NCBI GenBank assembly: GCA_965229505.1 | Contig: OZ245881.1 | Location: 3,906,001-3,970,000, forward strand | Length of the DNA stretch: 64,000 nt | Source: UBA6059 sp040219045 | GTDB lineage: Bacteria > Bacteroidota > Bacteroidia > Cytophagales > Cyclobacteriaceae | Direction: 5' to 3' | Part shown: positions 26,318-34,547 of the stretch, one piece after another | How positions within the stretch are numbered: the first letter of the stretch is position 1 | How the letters are laid out: the number at the start of each line of letters is the position of its first letter | The notes under the pieces: model-generated | What the model was told of the DNA's origin: nothing | Seen by the model: only the letters and a program-made list of their open reading frames with translations | Database searches by the model: none | Program-made: the position numbers and the translations under genes

Positions 26318-27211
26318 ATGAAGTTTGGTGGAGTTCCTGATCCTAGTATTATTGATTTTGTCCTACCTGAAGATCATCCTGATACAGCAAAAGTCTTATC
26401 AGAAAAGGGTGGAAAAGGACTGGGGGCTATCCATGTGGGTTGCGCCAAATGGAATCGACAGGAGCTTAAAGGCTTCTATCCTCGAGGCACCAAAGATGAG
26501 CTTGCCTATTATTCTCAGCAATTCAATGCCATAGAACTCAACGCGACTTTCTACAATAACTACGGCCCGGGCCAAATTGAGAAATGGACGGCCAAGGTAC
26601 CTGACAACTTCCGGTTTTTTCCAAAATTGACCAACACCATCAGCCACTACAAGCGATTGAATAATGTCGAAATTGAAGTGGAGGAATACTGCAACAATGT
26701 GCGGAGCTTTGATGCGCACTTGGGCATGTGCTTTCTCCAGTTGCACGACAACTTTGGCCCGAAGAACAAGGACCGCCTGGATGCCTTCATGAAGCTTTGG
26801 CACAAGGACATTCCTCTGGCCATTGAGCTGCGTAATACGGACTGGTTCAACAACCCGGAAGATGCAGATTGGGTTTATGACCTTTTCGAGTACTACGATG
26901 TTTCCAATATCATTACGGATACTGCAGGTCGGCGGGACTTGCTGCACATGCGACTGACCTCACCACTAGCGTTTGTAAGATATGTGGGAGCGAATCATAG
27001 CAGTGACTATGATAGGTTAGAGGACTGGGTAGCAAGGATCAAGTCATGGAAGGAGCAAGGCCTGGAAAAACTCTACTTCTTCGTCCATCAGAACCTGGAG
27101 CAGGAGTCTCCGCTCTTATCAGTTCACTTTATTGACCTACTTAATTCTGCCATTGGTACGGACTTGAGCAAGCCTATATCTGGTAATGGACAGGTCGGTT
27201 TGGGACTTTAA
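26318..27211 (+). CDS. DUF72 family TIM-barrel protein
   Basis: 297 residues matching the DUF72 family. The segments IHVGCAKWNRQELKGFYP, YYSQQFNAIELNATFYNNY, FRFFPKLTNTISHYKR, AIELRNTDWF and the late FFVHQN are the conserved barrel strands and loops of that family. No signal peptide. Structures of relatives show a TIM barrel with a conserved acidic/polar pocket, and no enzymatic role is agreed. The ATG at 26318 lies about 30 residues before the conserved core, slightly longer than most relatives. Appears monocistronic. Confidence 0.88.
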   Translation: MKFGGVPDPSIIDFVLPEDHPDTAKVLSEKGGKGLGAIHVGCAKWNRQELKGFYPRGTKDELAYYSQQFNAIELNATFYNNYGPGQIEKWTAKVPDNFRFFPKLTNTISHYKRLNNVEIEVEEYCNNVRSFDAHLGMCFLQLHDNFGPKNKDRLDAFMKLWHKDIPLAIELRNTDWFNNPEDADWVYDLFEYYDVSNIITDTAGRRDLLHMRLTSPLAFVRYVGANHSSDYDRLEDWVARIKSWKEQGLEKLYFFVHQNLEQESPLLSVHFIDLLNSAIGTDLSKPISGNGQVGLGL

Positions 27212-27273
27212 TATTGATTGATTTTTTGTAACCGTTACATTTAGCGCCGCGTCTCATGCCAAACTCAAGAGGC

Positions 27274-29649
27274 ATGATCAAGCATTACTTCCGAATAGGA
27301 TTTCGAAATTTTGTCAAGTACAAGACCAGTTCCATCATCAACGCAGTGGGACTATCCTTAGCCATCAGCTGTGCGCTGTTTACCTTCAGCTTCATCCATT
27401 ATTTCTACAATGTTGACAATTTCCATGATAATGGGGAAGCGATCTATGCGATCAACAGATACGTCAATTTGGAGAATGGAAAACAGCTCACCGGGGGCTC
27501 ACCCACGCCGCTGGCGAGTTCACTCAAGGAAAGTCATTCGCAGGTCATCAGATCTACCAGATTCAATTTTTCATCTGCGTATGTGAGATTTGGTGACAAT
27601 GTATTTGAGGAAAATATCCGCTTTGCAGAGCCGGATTTCATGCGGATGTTTAGCTATCCTCTGGAGGCCGGCTCATCCAACGCCATCGATGACCCCAATG
27701 GGATAGTACTCTCTAAGAAAACGGCGGAGAAATACTTCGACACGACCAATCCTATGGGGCAAGAGCTGGAAGTCAAGTTCATCCTTGACGGTCAGGAAAC
27801 GCTCAAAACCTACGTTGTGACCGGTGTAGCTGCTGAGTTTCCACACAACACCTCCTTTCGCTTCCGACTCCTGGCCAATGATCAGACCCTGATATCGCTG
27901 GGTCTGTTCAATGACAATGACTGGTCGAAGAATGCAAGCGCCAACTTCATCCAGCTGGCTGACCCATCAGCCATTGATTTGGTGGCTGACCTTGCTAATG
28001 ACGAATACCTATCGCGACTATCGGAGATTGAAGAGCAGGAGCGCGTGAGCAGCTACCAGTTCGAGCCTTTCCTGACCAGCTCTCTCCATTCCGAGGATAT
28101 CCGCAATAGCGTATTCAGCGGCACGAGCATTGCCGCTTTCATCACTTTGTCAACGCTCTCGATACTTCTGATGGCTTTGGCATGTATCAACTATATGAAT
28201 ATTGCCATCGCCTCTGCGGGTTATCGCCTCAAGGAGATTGGCATTCGCAAGGTGATTGGCGGTAGCCGACAGGCACTTATTTTTCAGTTCCTATCGGAAA
28301 ACATCATCATATGTTTGCTGGCTTTGGGGATAGCCATAGGATTCACAGAGTATGTGACGCTACCGGCATTTAATACCATCGGGGTTCTTCAGTTTGAAAA
28401 TGATTATCTGGGTAATCCGTTGTTGCTTGGATTCGTCTTTGGTATGCTGGGTTTGTCTATCCTTGGCGGAGCTGGCTATCCAGCGCTCTACATTTCTAAG
28501 TTTCAGCCGCATACTATACTCAAAGGCAAGCTGAAGTTTGGTGGTAACAACCGCTTTAGGAAGGCGCTACTCGCTGTGCAGTACCTCTTTTCTTTTATGA
28601 CCATCATCGTGGCGGTGGTTCTCCTGCAAAATGACAGCTATCAATACACTATCGACTGGGGCTATGATAAGGAAAATGTGGTAGCCATAGGAGTAAAGGG
28701 AGCGACCAACTACGAAAAATTGGCAGCACGTGTGAGCGGATTACCTTTGGTTCAAGAGGTAGCGGGTTCCAATGATCTGTTAGGGAGAAACCATTCGGAA
28801 ATTGAGTTTAAGGTAGAGGAGGACGAATTCAACGCTGACCATATCAGGCTTGGGCATGGTTACCTTGAGACCCTTGGGCTTACACCGACCCAGGGCAGGC
28901 TCTTCGATAAGTCGAGAGTATCTGATCAGAAGACCGTAGTGATCAACAAACTGATGATGTCGTCGATGGGTTGGGAGACCATTGAGAACAAGCACATCGA
29001 GATAGGGGATGAACGACATAATGTAATAGGCGTGGTGGAGGATTTCCACTACCAGCCCTTTTATGCCGAGATAGAACCGCTGGTGATTAGTTTGTCGGAC
29101 CCGAACGATTACCGCTATTTAATTGCAAGGATCAATGGGAGTGATATGTCAAATGTTTCATCAGAACTGAAAGCCAGCTGGCTCACATTGTTTCCCAATG
29201 ATCCTTTTATCCTTCATTATCAGGATGGTGTATTTGATTTTGCATTCTATGATCTGCAGTGGGTGTCGAGACTCATCACCTCGATTTCATTAGCTGCCGT
29301 CATTCTTACAGCCATTGGTTTATTTGGCCTGGCGGCAATTCACATGAGATCTAAGCTGAAGGAAATATCCATTAGAAAAGTACTGGGATCCAGCATGACG
29401 GCTCTTGGGTTGTCGTTAAATAAGGAATTCATCTACTTACTACTAGGAGCAAGTATCGTCGGAGCTCCTTTGTCCTACAAGGCAGTCGTGGTATTACTTG
29501 AGTCTTTGACTTACTACCCAAAGCCTATGACCATATGGCCATTTGTACTCACCACGAGCATCCTTATCATTATGTCCATGATAGCTATGGGTGGACATAT
29601 TTACAAGGTCTTGCATATCAATCCAGCAGAGAACTTGAGGAATGAGTGA
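27274..29649 (+). CDS. ABC transporter permease, FtsX/MacB type (second copy)
   Basis: About 791 residues with the same architecture as the protein at 2692: an N-terminal helix, a MacB-like periplasmic domain, ASAGYRLKEIGIRKVIGG (first coupling helix, near 315-330), a second periplasmic domain and a C-terminal helix group with SKLKEISIRKVLGS. I start at ATG 27274 (MIKHYFRIGFRNF) because both other permeases here begin with the same pattern. An ATG at 27256 would add six residues. No ATPase gene is adjacent. A strong palindrome lies 11 bases after the stop. Confidence 0.9.
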   Translation: MIKHYFRIGFRNFVKYKTSSIINAVGLSLAISCALFTFSFIHYFYNVDNFHDNGEAIYAINRYVNLENGKQLTGGSPTPLASSLKESHSQVIRSTRFNFSSAYVRFGDNVFEENIRFAEPDFMRMFSYPLEAGSSNAIDDPNGIVLSKKTAEKYFDTTNPMGQELEVKFILDGQETLKTYVVTGVAAEFPHNTSFRFRLLANDQTLISLGLFNDNDWSKNASANFIQLADPSAIDLVADLANDEYLSRLSEIEEQERVSSYQFEPFLTSSLHSEDIRNSVFSGTSIAAFITLSTLSILLMALACINYMNIAIASAGYRLKEIGIRKVIGGSRQALIFQFLSENIIICLLALGIAIGFTEYVTLPAFNTIGVLQFENDYLGNPLLLGFVFGMLGLSILGGAGYPALYISKFQPHTILKGKLKFGGNNRFRKALLAVQYLFSFMTIIVAVVLLQNDSYQYTIDWGYDKENVVAIGVKGATNYEKLAARVSGLPLVQEVAGSNDLLGRNHSEIEFKVEEDEFNADHIRLGHGYLETLGLTPTQGRLFDKSRVSDQKTVVINKLMMSSMGWETIENKHIEIGDERHNVIGVVEDFHYQPFYAEIEPLVISLSDPNDYRYLIARINGSDMSNVSSELKASWLTLFPNDPFILHYQDGVFDFAFYDLQWVSRLITSISLAAVILTAIGLFGLAAIHMRSKLKEISIRKVLGSSMTALGLSLNKEFIYLLLGASIVGAPLSYKAVVVLLESLTYYPKPMTIWPFVLTTSILIIMSMIAMGGHIYKVLHINPAENLRNE

Positions 29650-29660
29650 TTCTTGCTCAT

Positions 29661-29693
29661 AGACCTACGAAGTTTTCAAAACTTCGTAGGTCT
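29661..29693. repeat. 33-base perfect palindrome (REP-like or bidirectional terminator)
   Basis: AGACCTACGAAGTTTT and AAAACTTCGTAGGTCT are exact reverse complements around a single C. The stem is 16 pairs, located between the convergent permease and lipoprotein genes. Similar TTTT-C-AAAA-centred palindromes are scattered in Bacteroidota genomes as I recall. A terminator for both flanking genes is the simplest role. Confidence 0.7.
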
Positions 29694-29726
29694 GTGCATC
29701 AAAGAGTACTTTGAGTAAATGGCTCA

Positions 29727-30680
29727 TTATTCTGCGCTCAATCCCAGCTGCTCCCTAATCACCCTGTGCTCATTCTGGTTTTGCTGCCAGTAGGGTGTGC
29801 GGATGGTGGCCAGGCGCTTGGCAGTAGTTGTAAGTGACTGAGCGTTGGCTCCAAAGCCACTATTGGAGGTTTCTTCCCAGCCCAGTATGCCATATGGGTA
29901 GGCCGTTTCGAAGTAGATTTTCAGGTTGCGTTCAGAGCTGGGATAGTTGATCTCATAGAGCTGGTGTGGACTAGTGGCCATTGAGCTTGAATCTACTGAG
30001 GTTAGACTTATATCGGCAGTTTCTACGGACTTATCAGAATGCCTCAGGCGCTGGTAGAAGATGCCGGGGATGAGGTCTACTTTTCCGGTAGGTAGTTCTG
30101 ATGGGTTGAGCCTGATCCTCGTCCAAAGTTCGTCTTCGGTTAATGTCTCATTGATAGTAAACTGACGATCACCTTCAGACTCGAAGTAGGAGTAAGTCGA
30201 TGCATCAAAGCCAGCCCCACGCTGGTTGAGCTGAGTGTAAGTATGCCCGCACCACTCTTGCGAACTCATGGTCATCTTGAGAGGAGGCCTGCTTTGACCA
30301 CCATCGACGGGCGTAAAAGTGGAAAGCATCATAGAGTAGGGGTAGATGCCTGTCAAAAACTTTTTGGTGAAGTTGAGCTTCAGCACACTGGCCTGATCCG
30401 GATTGTTATTGTCATGATTGTCAAGCTTGACCTGCTTGCTCTTTGAGAAAGGTTCCGTGACGAAAATCATCACCGCCTCACCTTTGTGCAACTCACCATA
30501 GCGTGCCTGGCTGAGTTCATAACTGGCAATTTCACCCAACCCGTCGTACCAGTGCTCCCCAAACTGCTGTCCGTCGAAAGTCTGGACTACTTCGGAAGAA
30601 CTGGTCGTAGGCAGCCGAGGAGAACGCTCACAGCCTAGATTAAACAGAGAAATTGAGAAGAAAAGGTAAAGGTATTTCAT
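29727..30680 (-). CDS. Uncharacterised lipoprotein (317 aa)
   Basis: The leader MKYLYLFFSISLFNLGC ends in an LGC lipobox. The mature protein is beta-rich, with GEAVMIFVTEPFS, KLNFTKKFLTGIYPYSMMLSTFTPV, YFETAYPYGILGWEETSN and a C-terminal IRTPYWQQNQNEHRVIREQLGL. I recognise this as a recurrent Bacteroidota family but not its function. Relatives are sometimes labelled as Maf-type septum inhibitors, which the sequence does not support. Its promoter region (30681-30877) is shared with the divergent secreted protein gene. Confidence refers to its being a real gene. Confidence 0.8.
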   Translation of the reverse strand: MKYLYLFFSISLFNLGCERSPRLPTTSSSEVVQTFDGQQFGEHWYDGLGEIASYELSQARYGELHKGEAVMIFVTEPFSKSKQVKLDNHDNNNPDQASVLKLNFTKKFLTGIYPYSMMLSTFTPVDGGQSRPPLKMTMSSQEWCGHTYTQLNQRGAGFDASTYSYFESEGDRQFTINETLTEDELWTRIRLNPSELPTGKVDLIPGIFYQRLRHSDKSVETADISLTSVDSSSMATSPHQLYEINYPSSERNLKIYFETAYPYGILGWEETSNSGFGANAQSLTTTAKRLATIRTPYWQQNQNEHRVIREQLGLSAE

Positions 30681-30877
30681 TGACTGAATGTTTAAGACTT
30701 AACCAGTCACGACAAAGGTAAGTTCAAATACTATCTGTGCGACTGATGAAAATCACCTTATCCGATGGAGTTGAATGGTGGTAGGGTGTCTCACTAGAAC
30801 CCAATATAGTCTGTCGATTTGAGCTATTTTGATTGCAATGAAAATCGAGTAGCTTACAGATACAAACCTTAGATGTT

Positions 30878-31381
30878 ATGAAAAAGCTATTTTTCATCTG
30901 CACATTGCTTTTTGCCTTATTCTATCAGAGTTTTAGTCAAAATAAGAGTTTTATTGCCGCTGAAGTTTCAGGTAATGGTGGTTTTTATTCTCTCAGCTAT
31001 TTGCGAGAGATGAAGAATTTAGGAAATGGTAATTTTTTTAGTTTAAGAAGCGGTTTGTCAGTTATGCCAAGAGGTGGTTATAACTTGGCCTCCTCTGTGG
31101 ATGTTTTCCTGCCTTTATCATCCCACTACACTCTAGGTAAGCATTGGGAACTTGGATTAGCGCTCACTCCTTATCTTCGTTTCAAGTCGTTCGAAGATGC
31201 TGGAATTAGCGAAAAGACGAGGACATTTGATGTGGTTTCATTCACTGGGGTCGGCTATCGGACTGATATGGGAGACAAATGGCTATTCAAAGCGTCACTT
31301 TCTGCGGGCTGGTACATAGGAAGACCACTAAATGAAATCTTTCCATGGCCAGGGATAATGTTTGCCCGAAGGATAAAATAG
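30878..31381 (+). CDS. Small secreted, probably beta-barrel protein (167 aa)
   Basis: A signal peptide (MKKLFFICTLLFALFYQSFSQ) precedes about 145 residues of alternating strands (GGFYSLSYLREM, NFFSLRSGLSVMP, LGLALTPYLRFK, VVSFTGVGYRTDMGDKWLFKASLSAGWYIG). The pattern resembles a six- to eight-stranded outer-membrane barrel or the PorT-type fold. Not recognised beyond that. The gene stands alone and converges on the zinc-ribbon mini-protein gene. Confidence 0.7.
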   Translation: MKKLFFICTLLFALFYQSFSQNKSFIAAEVSGNGGFYSLSYLREMKNLGNGNFFSLRSGLSVMPRGGYNLASSVDVFLPLSSHYTLGKHWELGLALTPYLRFKSFEDAGISEKTRTFDVVSFTGVGYRTDMGDKWLFKASLSAGWYIGRPLNEIFPWPGIMFARRIK

Positions 31382-31388
31382 TGCGCTG

Positions 31389-31547
31389 CTAAAATATCCA
31401 ATAAAGTAATATCACAATCAAGAGCCCGACCGCTACGAGCTGTAGTCCCCAATTGCTCTTTGGGAACTCATACGCACAAATAGGGCAGGTGGTGCTGTCC
31501 GCATCAACCTCCATGGCGCATGAGGGGCATTCCTTCTTTTTATCCAT
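31389..31547 (-). CDS. 52-residue zinc-ribbon/transmembrane mini-protein coupled to glnS
   Basis: Short gene whose ATG (31547) directly abuts the TAA of glnS. The protein has two CxxC pairs in its first half (CPSC at 7-10 and CPIC at 21-24), a zinc-ribbon pattern, then one hydrophobic helix (about 35-52, LQLVAVGLLIVILLYWIF) at the very C-terminus. It would be a tail-anchored or single-span membrane protein with the ribbon in the cytoplasm. The abutting stop and start suggest translational coupling to glutaminyl-tRNA synthetase. Function unknown; similar zinc-ribbon mini-proteins may act as adaptors. Confidence 0.75.
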   Translation of the reverse strand: MDKKKECPSCAMEVDADSTTCPICAYEFPKSNWGLQLVAVGLLIVILLYWIF

Positions 31548-33227
31548 TTACTTGCCTTCCTGCTTGGCCCAGTTGTCTCGTAGCGTGATCGTTCGGTTAA
31601 AGACCAATTGATCGCTGGTCGTATCCTCATCAACCCGGAAGTATCCAATCCGCTCAAACTGGAATATATCCCCCACTTTGGCATTGGCCAGAGAGGGCTC
31701 CAGCACAGCCTTCTTAGAGATTGTCAGTGAGTCTGGATTGAGGTGGTTCTTGAAATCATCATCAATGCTGCCCAGGTTTTCCGTTAGGAATAACCTGTCA
31801 TAGAGACGGATTTCCGCGTCTTTGACGGCATGATCTGCTGATACCCAGCCCAGTGTGCCCTTAACTTTCTTACCAGAAGTATCCTGTCCACTGCGTGTTT
31901 CCGGATCGTACTCCGCATAGATCTCCTCGATTTCTCCATCATCACCTTTTTTGAAACCAGTGCATTTGATGATATAGCCGGACTTCAACCTCACTTCTCT
32001 GTCAGGCCCGAGGCGATACCATTTTCTTGGGCTTGGAGGATCTTCTTTGAAGTCAGACTTATCGATGTATAGCTCGCGGGTGAAAGGCATTTCCCTGGTT
32101 CCGGCTGATTCGTCCTCAGGATTGTTGGTGGCTGTCATCATCTCTGTCTTACCCTCCGGCCAGTTGGTAATGACCAGCTTTACGGGATCCATAATGCCAA
32201 ATACGCGAGGAGCTACCTTGTTGAGGTCTTCACGCACGGCATGCTCGAGCACCGCTACATCGGTGATACCATTGCGCTTGGCTACTCCGATTGTATCAGC
32301 GAATTTCCTGATTGCGGTAGGTGTAAAACCTCTGCGGCGAATGCCCGAGATGGTAGGCATGCGAGGATCGTCCCAGCCGGACACATGATTTCCCTCGACC
32401 AATTCTCTCAGACTCCTCTTGCTCACGATGGTATAGCTCAGGTTCAGACGCGCGAATTCTGTCTGTTTTGACGGGAAGATGCCGAGCTTTTCGATACACC
32501 ATTCGTACAGTGGTCGATGCACCTCAAACTCCAGCGTACAGAGCGAGTAGTTGATATTTTCGATGCTATCGGACTGTCCATGAGCAAAGTCATAGGTTGG
32601 ATAGATGCACCACTGATCGCCGGTACGATGGTGCGGCATATGCTTGATACGATAGAGGATCGGATCGCGCATATGCATGTTAGGAGAGCTCATGTCGATC
32701 TTAGCGCGGAGCACCATACTTCCGTTGGGATGCTTACCCGCCTTCATTTCGTCAAGTAGCGTTAGACTCTCGTCTACGGGTCTATTCCGGTAGGGGCTCT
32801 CCTTACCAGGAACTGTGGGCGTGCCTTTGATGGCATTGAAATCCTCCTGAGAGAGTTCATCCACATAGGCGTTACCATCTTTTATCAACTGAATGGCAAA
32901 GTCATAGAGCTGATCGAAGTAGTCTGAGGCAAAGAATTCCCGATCTTCCCAATCAAACCCCAACCATCTGATGTCAGTTTTGATGCTATCGACATACTCT
33001 ACTTCTTCCTTCTCAGGATTAGTATCGTCAAAACGGAGGTTGCAGGTGCCATTATATTTCTCGGCAAGGCCAAAATTGAGACAAATGGACTTAGCATGAC
33101 CAATATGCAAATATCCGTTGGGCTCAGGGGGGAATCGTGTCTTGACGGTCTTCGCCTTGCCAGCCGCCAGATCCTTTTCGATCATTTGTTCTATGAAATT
33201 GAGCGATTCCTTTTTTGGAGTGTCCAT
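31548..33227 (-). CDS. glnS: Glutaminyl-tRNA synthetase
   Basis: 559 residues from the ATG at 33227 (E. coli GlnS has 554). It charges tRNA-Gln with glutamine in the cytoplasm. Class I landmarks: RFPPEPNGYLHIGH (HIGH at 41-44), the amino-acid pocket RFDDTNPEKEE, and the KMSKS-equivalent IVSKRSL. The C-terminal half holds the two anticodon-binding beta-barrels (EVRLKSGYIIKCTGF). A longer open frame reaches 33449, but the first 74 residues are unlike any GlnRS and would run into the divergent antiporter gene, so I reject that start. The zinc-ribbon mini-protein gene follows without a gap. Confidence 0.97.
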   Translation of the reverse strand: MDTPKKESLNFIEQMIEKDLAAGKAKTVKTRFPPEPNGYLHIGHAKSICLNFGLAEKYNGTCNLRFDDTNPEKEEVEYVDSIKTDIRWLGFDWEDREFFASDYFDQLYDFAIQLIKDGNAYVDELSQEDFNAIKGTPTVPGKESPYRNRPVDESLTLLDEMKAGKHPNGSMVLRAKIDMSSPNMHMRDPILYRIKHMPHHRTGDQWCIYPTYDFAHGQSDSIENINYSLCTLEFEVHRPLYEWCIEKLGIFPSKQTEFARLNLSYTIVSKRSLRELVEGNHVSGWDDPRMPTISGIRRRGFTPTAIRKFADTIGVAKRNGITDVAVLEHAVREDLNKVAPRVFGIMDPVKLVITNWPEGKTEMMTATNNPEDESAGTREMPFTRELYIDKSDFKEDPPSPRKWYRLGPDREVRLKSGYIIKCTGFKKGDDGEIEEIYAEYDPETRSGQDTSGKKVKGTLGWVSADHAVKDAEIRLYDRLFLTENLGSIDDDFKNHLNPDSLTISKKAVLEPSLANAKVGDIFQFERIGYFRVDEDTTSDQLVFNRTITLRDNWAKQEGK

Positions 33228-33351
33228 GCCTGTGATTATTTGAAGCGCAAAGTAAAGCAGAAGCATGGCAAAAGAGAAGTAATTGATTTCAGGAAACGAC
33301 TGTGGTGCAAATCCTTTTTTCGGATGGTTGCTAACTGACATTGTAGATTGG

Positions 33352-33359
33352 TAACTTTG
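33352..33359 (+). promoter_or_regulatory. TAnnTTTG-type -10 element (TAACTTTG) before the antiporter gene
   Basis: An exact match to the Bacteroidota -7 consensus lies only four bases before the antiporter ATG, with TTG about 21 bases further upstream. If used, transcription would start at or just after the ATG, implying a leaderless transcript or a start further in. Low confidence. Confidence 0.3.
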
Positions 33360-33363
33360 ATGC

Positions 33364-34533
33364 ATGCTGCTAAGTGCACTATCATTTGAGATCAATTTGT
33401 TGCTGGCTATCAGTTTGGCGATTGTGATTATTGGCCTGATCCTACGCAAGTTTGGTCAGCCCTACATTATCGCCTACATCCTTTCCGGGGTGGTGCTTGG
33501 CCCCCACGGTGTTGGTATGGTGCAGGATATAGGCTTTGCACAGCGGATGGGAGATATCGGGTTGATCATATTGATGTTCTTCATTGGGATGGAGATATCC
33601 CTTCCGGACTTTGTGAAGAGATGGCGCATAGCATTTTTTGGTACGGGCATGCAAGTGGTTTTTAGCCTGGTCTTGACGTTTGCCTTAGGTTATTTCCTTG
33701 GTTGGCCGATTAACCGCATGATCCTTCTCGGCTTTATCATAAGTATCAGTAGTTCAGCGGTGGTGATCAAACTGATAGAGACACTCAAAAACCCAAATGC
33801 ACCCGTCAACCAAAACGTGATTAGTATTCTGCTCACGCAAGACATCCTCATTGTTCCTATGATTATCATTATCACGGTCATGAGCGGCGATGAAATCAAC
33901 ACACAAGAGGTTACGCTCCAATTGATTGGCGGTATGCTCATCGTAGGAGCGCTGGTTTATCTCTTTAAGAAAAAGCGGATCAGGTTGCCCTTCGAAGATG
34001 TACTCAAGAAGGATCATGAGCTTCAGATTTTTGCAGCGCTGGTGGCCTGCTTTGGATTGGCCCTAGGCACATCGCTATTCGAGCTTTCTGCGAGTTTGGG
34101 TGCGCTCATTTCCGGTATGTTTATACACGCTTCTAACTCCACCAAGTGGCTGCACGACAGCTTGCACTCCTTCAGGGTGGTGCTCGTCTCGGTGTTCTTC
34201 GTCTCGGTGGGCATGTTGATAGATCTTGACTTCTTAGCAGAAAATGTGCTGACCGTTTCTTTGGTGGTCATAGCCGCTTACCTATCCAACCATGGAATTA
34301 ATACGCTGGCATTGAAATCGCTGGGTAGTGACTGGCGCGAGGCGGCCTTTGGTGGAGCACTGCTAGCGCAAATTGGTGAGTTCAGCTTTGTGCTGTCCTC
34401 AGTGGGGCAGAGTCACGGTATCATCACCAGCTTCACCTATCAACTGACCATCATCGTGATAGCTATTACTATTTTCATTAGTCCCTTTTGGATAGCCATG
34501 ACAAGGCGTGTGGTGCATTTTACAGAGAAATAG
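33364..34533 (+). CDS. CPA2-type monovalent cation:proton antiporter
   Basis: 389 residues with about 12 predicted membrane helices. The N-terminal half carries RKFGQPYIIAYILSGVVLGPHGVG and MGDIGLIILMFFIGMEIS, typical of KefB/KefC-like and other CPA2 antiporters; SSSAVVIKLIE and TQDILIVPMIIII contain the helix with the ion-binding acidic residue (Asp in TQD). It lacks the cytoplasmic RCK/TrkA-N domain of KefC. It should exchange Na+ or K+ for H+ across the inner membrane. Divergent from glnS. Confidence 0.92.
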   Translation: MLLSALSFEINLLLAISLAIVIIGLILRKFGQPYIIAYILSGVVLGPHGVGMVQDIGFAQRMGDIGLIILMFFIGMEISLPDFVKRWRIAFFGTGMQVVFSLVLTFALGYFLGWPINRMILLGFIISISSSAVVIKLIETLKNPNAPVNQNVISILLTQDILIVPMIIIITVMSGDEINTQEVTLQLIGGMLIVGALVYLFKKKRIRLPFEDVLKKDHELQIFAALVACFGLALGTSLFELSASLGALISGMFIHASNSTKWLHDSLHSFRVVLVSVFFVSVGMLIDLDFLAENVLTVSLVVIAAYLSNHGINTLALKSLGSDWREAAFGGALLAQIGEFSFVLSSVGQSHGIITSFTYQLTIIVIAITIFISPFWIAMTRRVVHFTEK

Positions 34534-34547
34534 TTCTTTAGAACGCC

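Noticed and set aside
26399..26947. 182-residue open frame antisense to the DUF72 gene
   Set aside because: Fully overlapped by a conserved TIM-barrel gene; no recognisable motif or start context.
29727..30680. Maf-like septum inhibitor
   Set aside because: Maf proteins are cytoplasmic nucleotide pyrophosphatases of about 200 residues; this is a lipoprotein with none of their motifs.
33228..33449. N-terminal extension of GlnRS from the upstream start
   Set aside because: The extra 74 residues are unlike GlnRS, and the GlnRS family begins at the ATG at 33227; the extension also overlaps the divergent antiporter gene.
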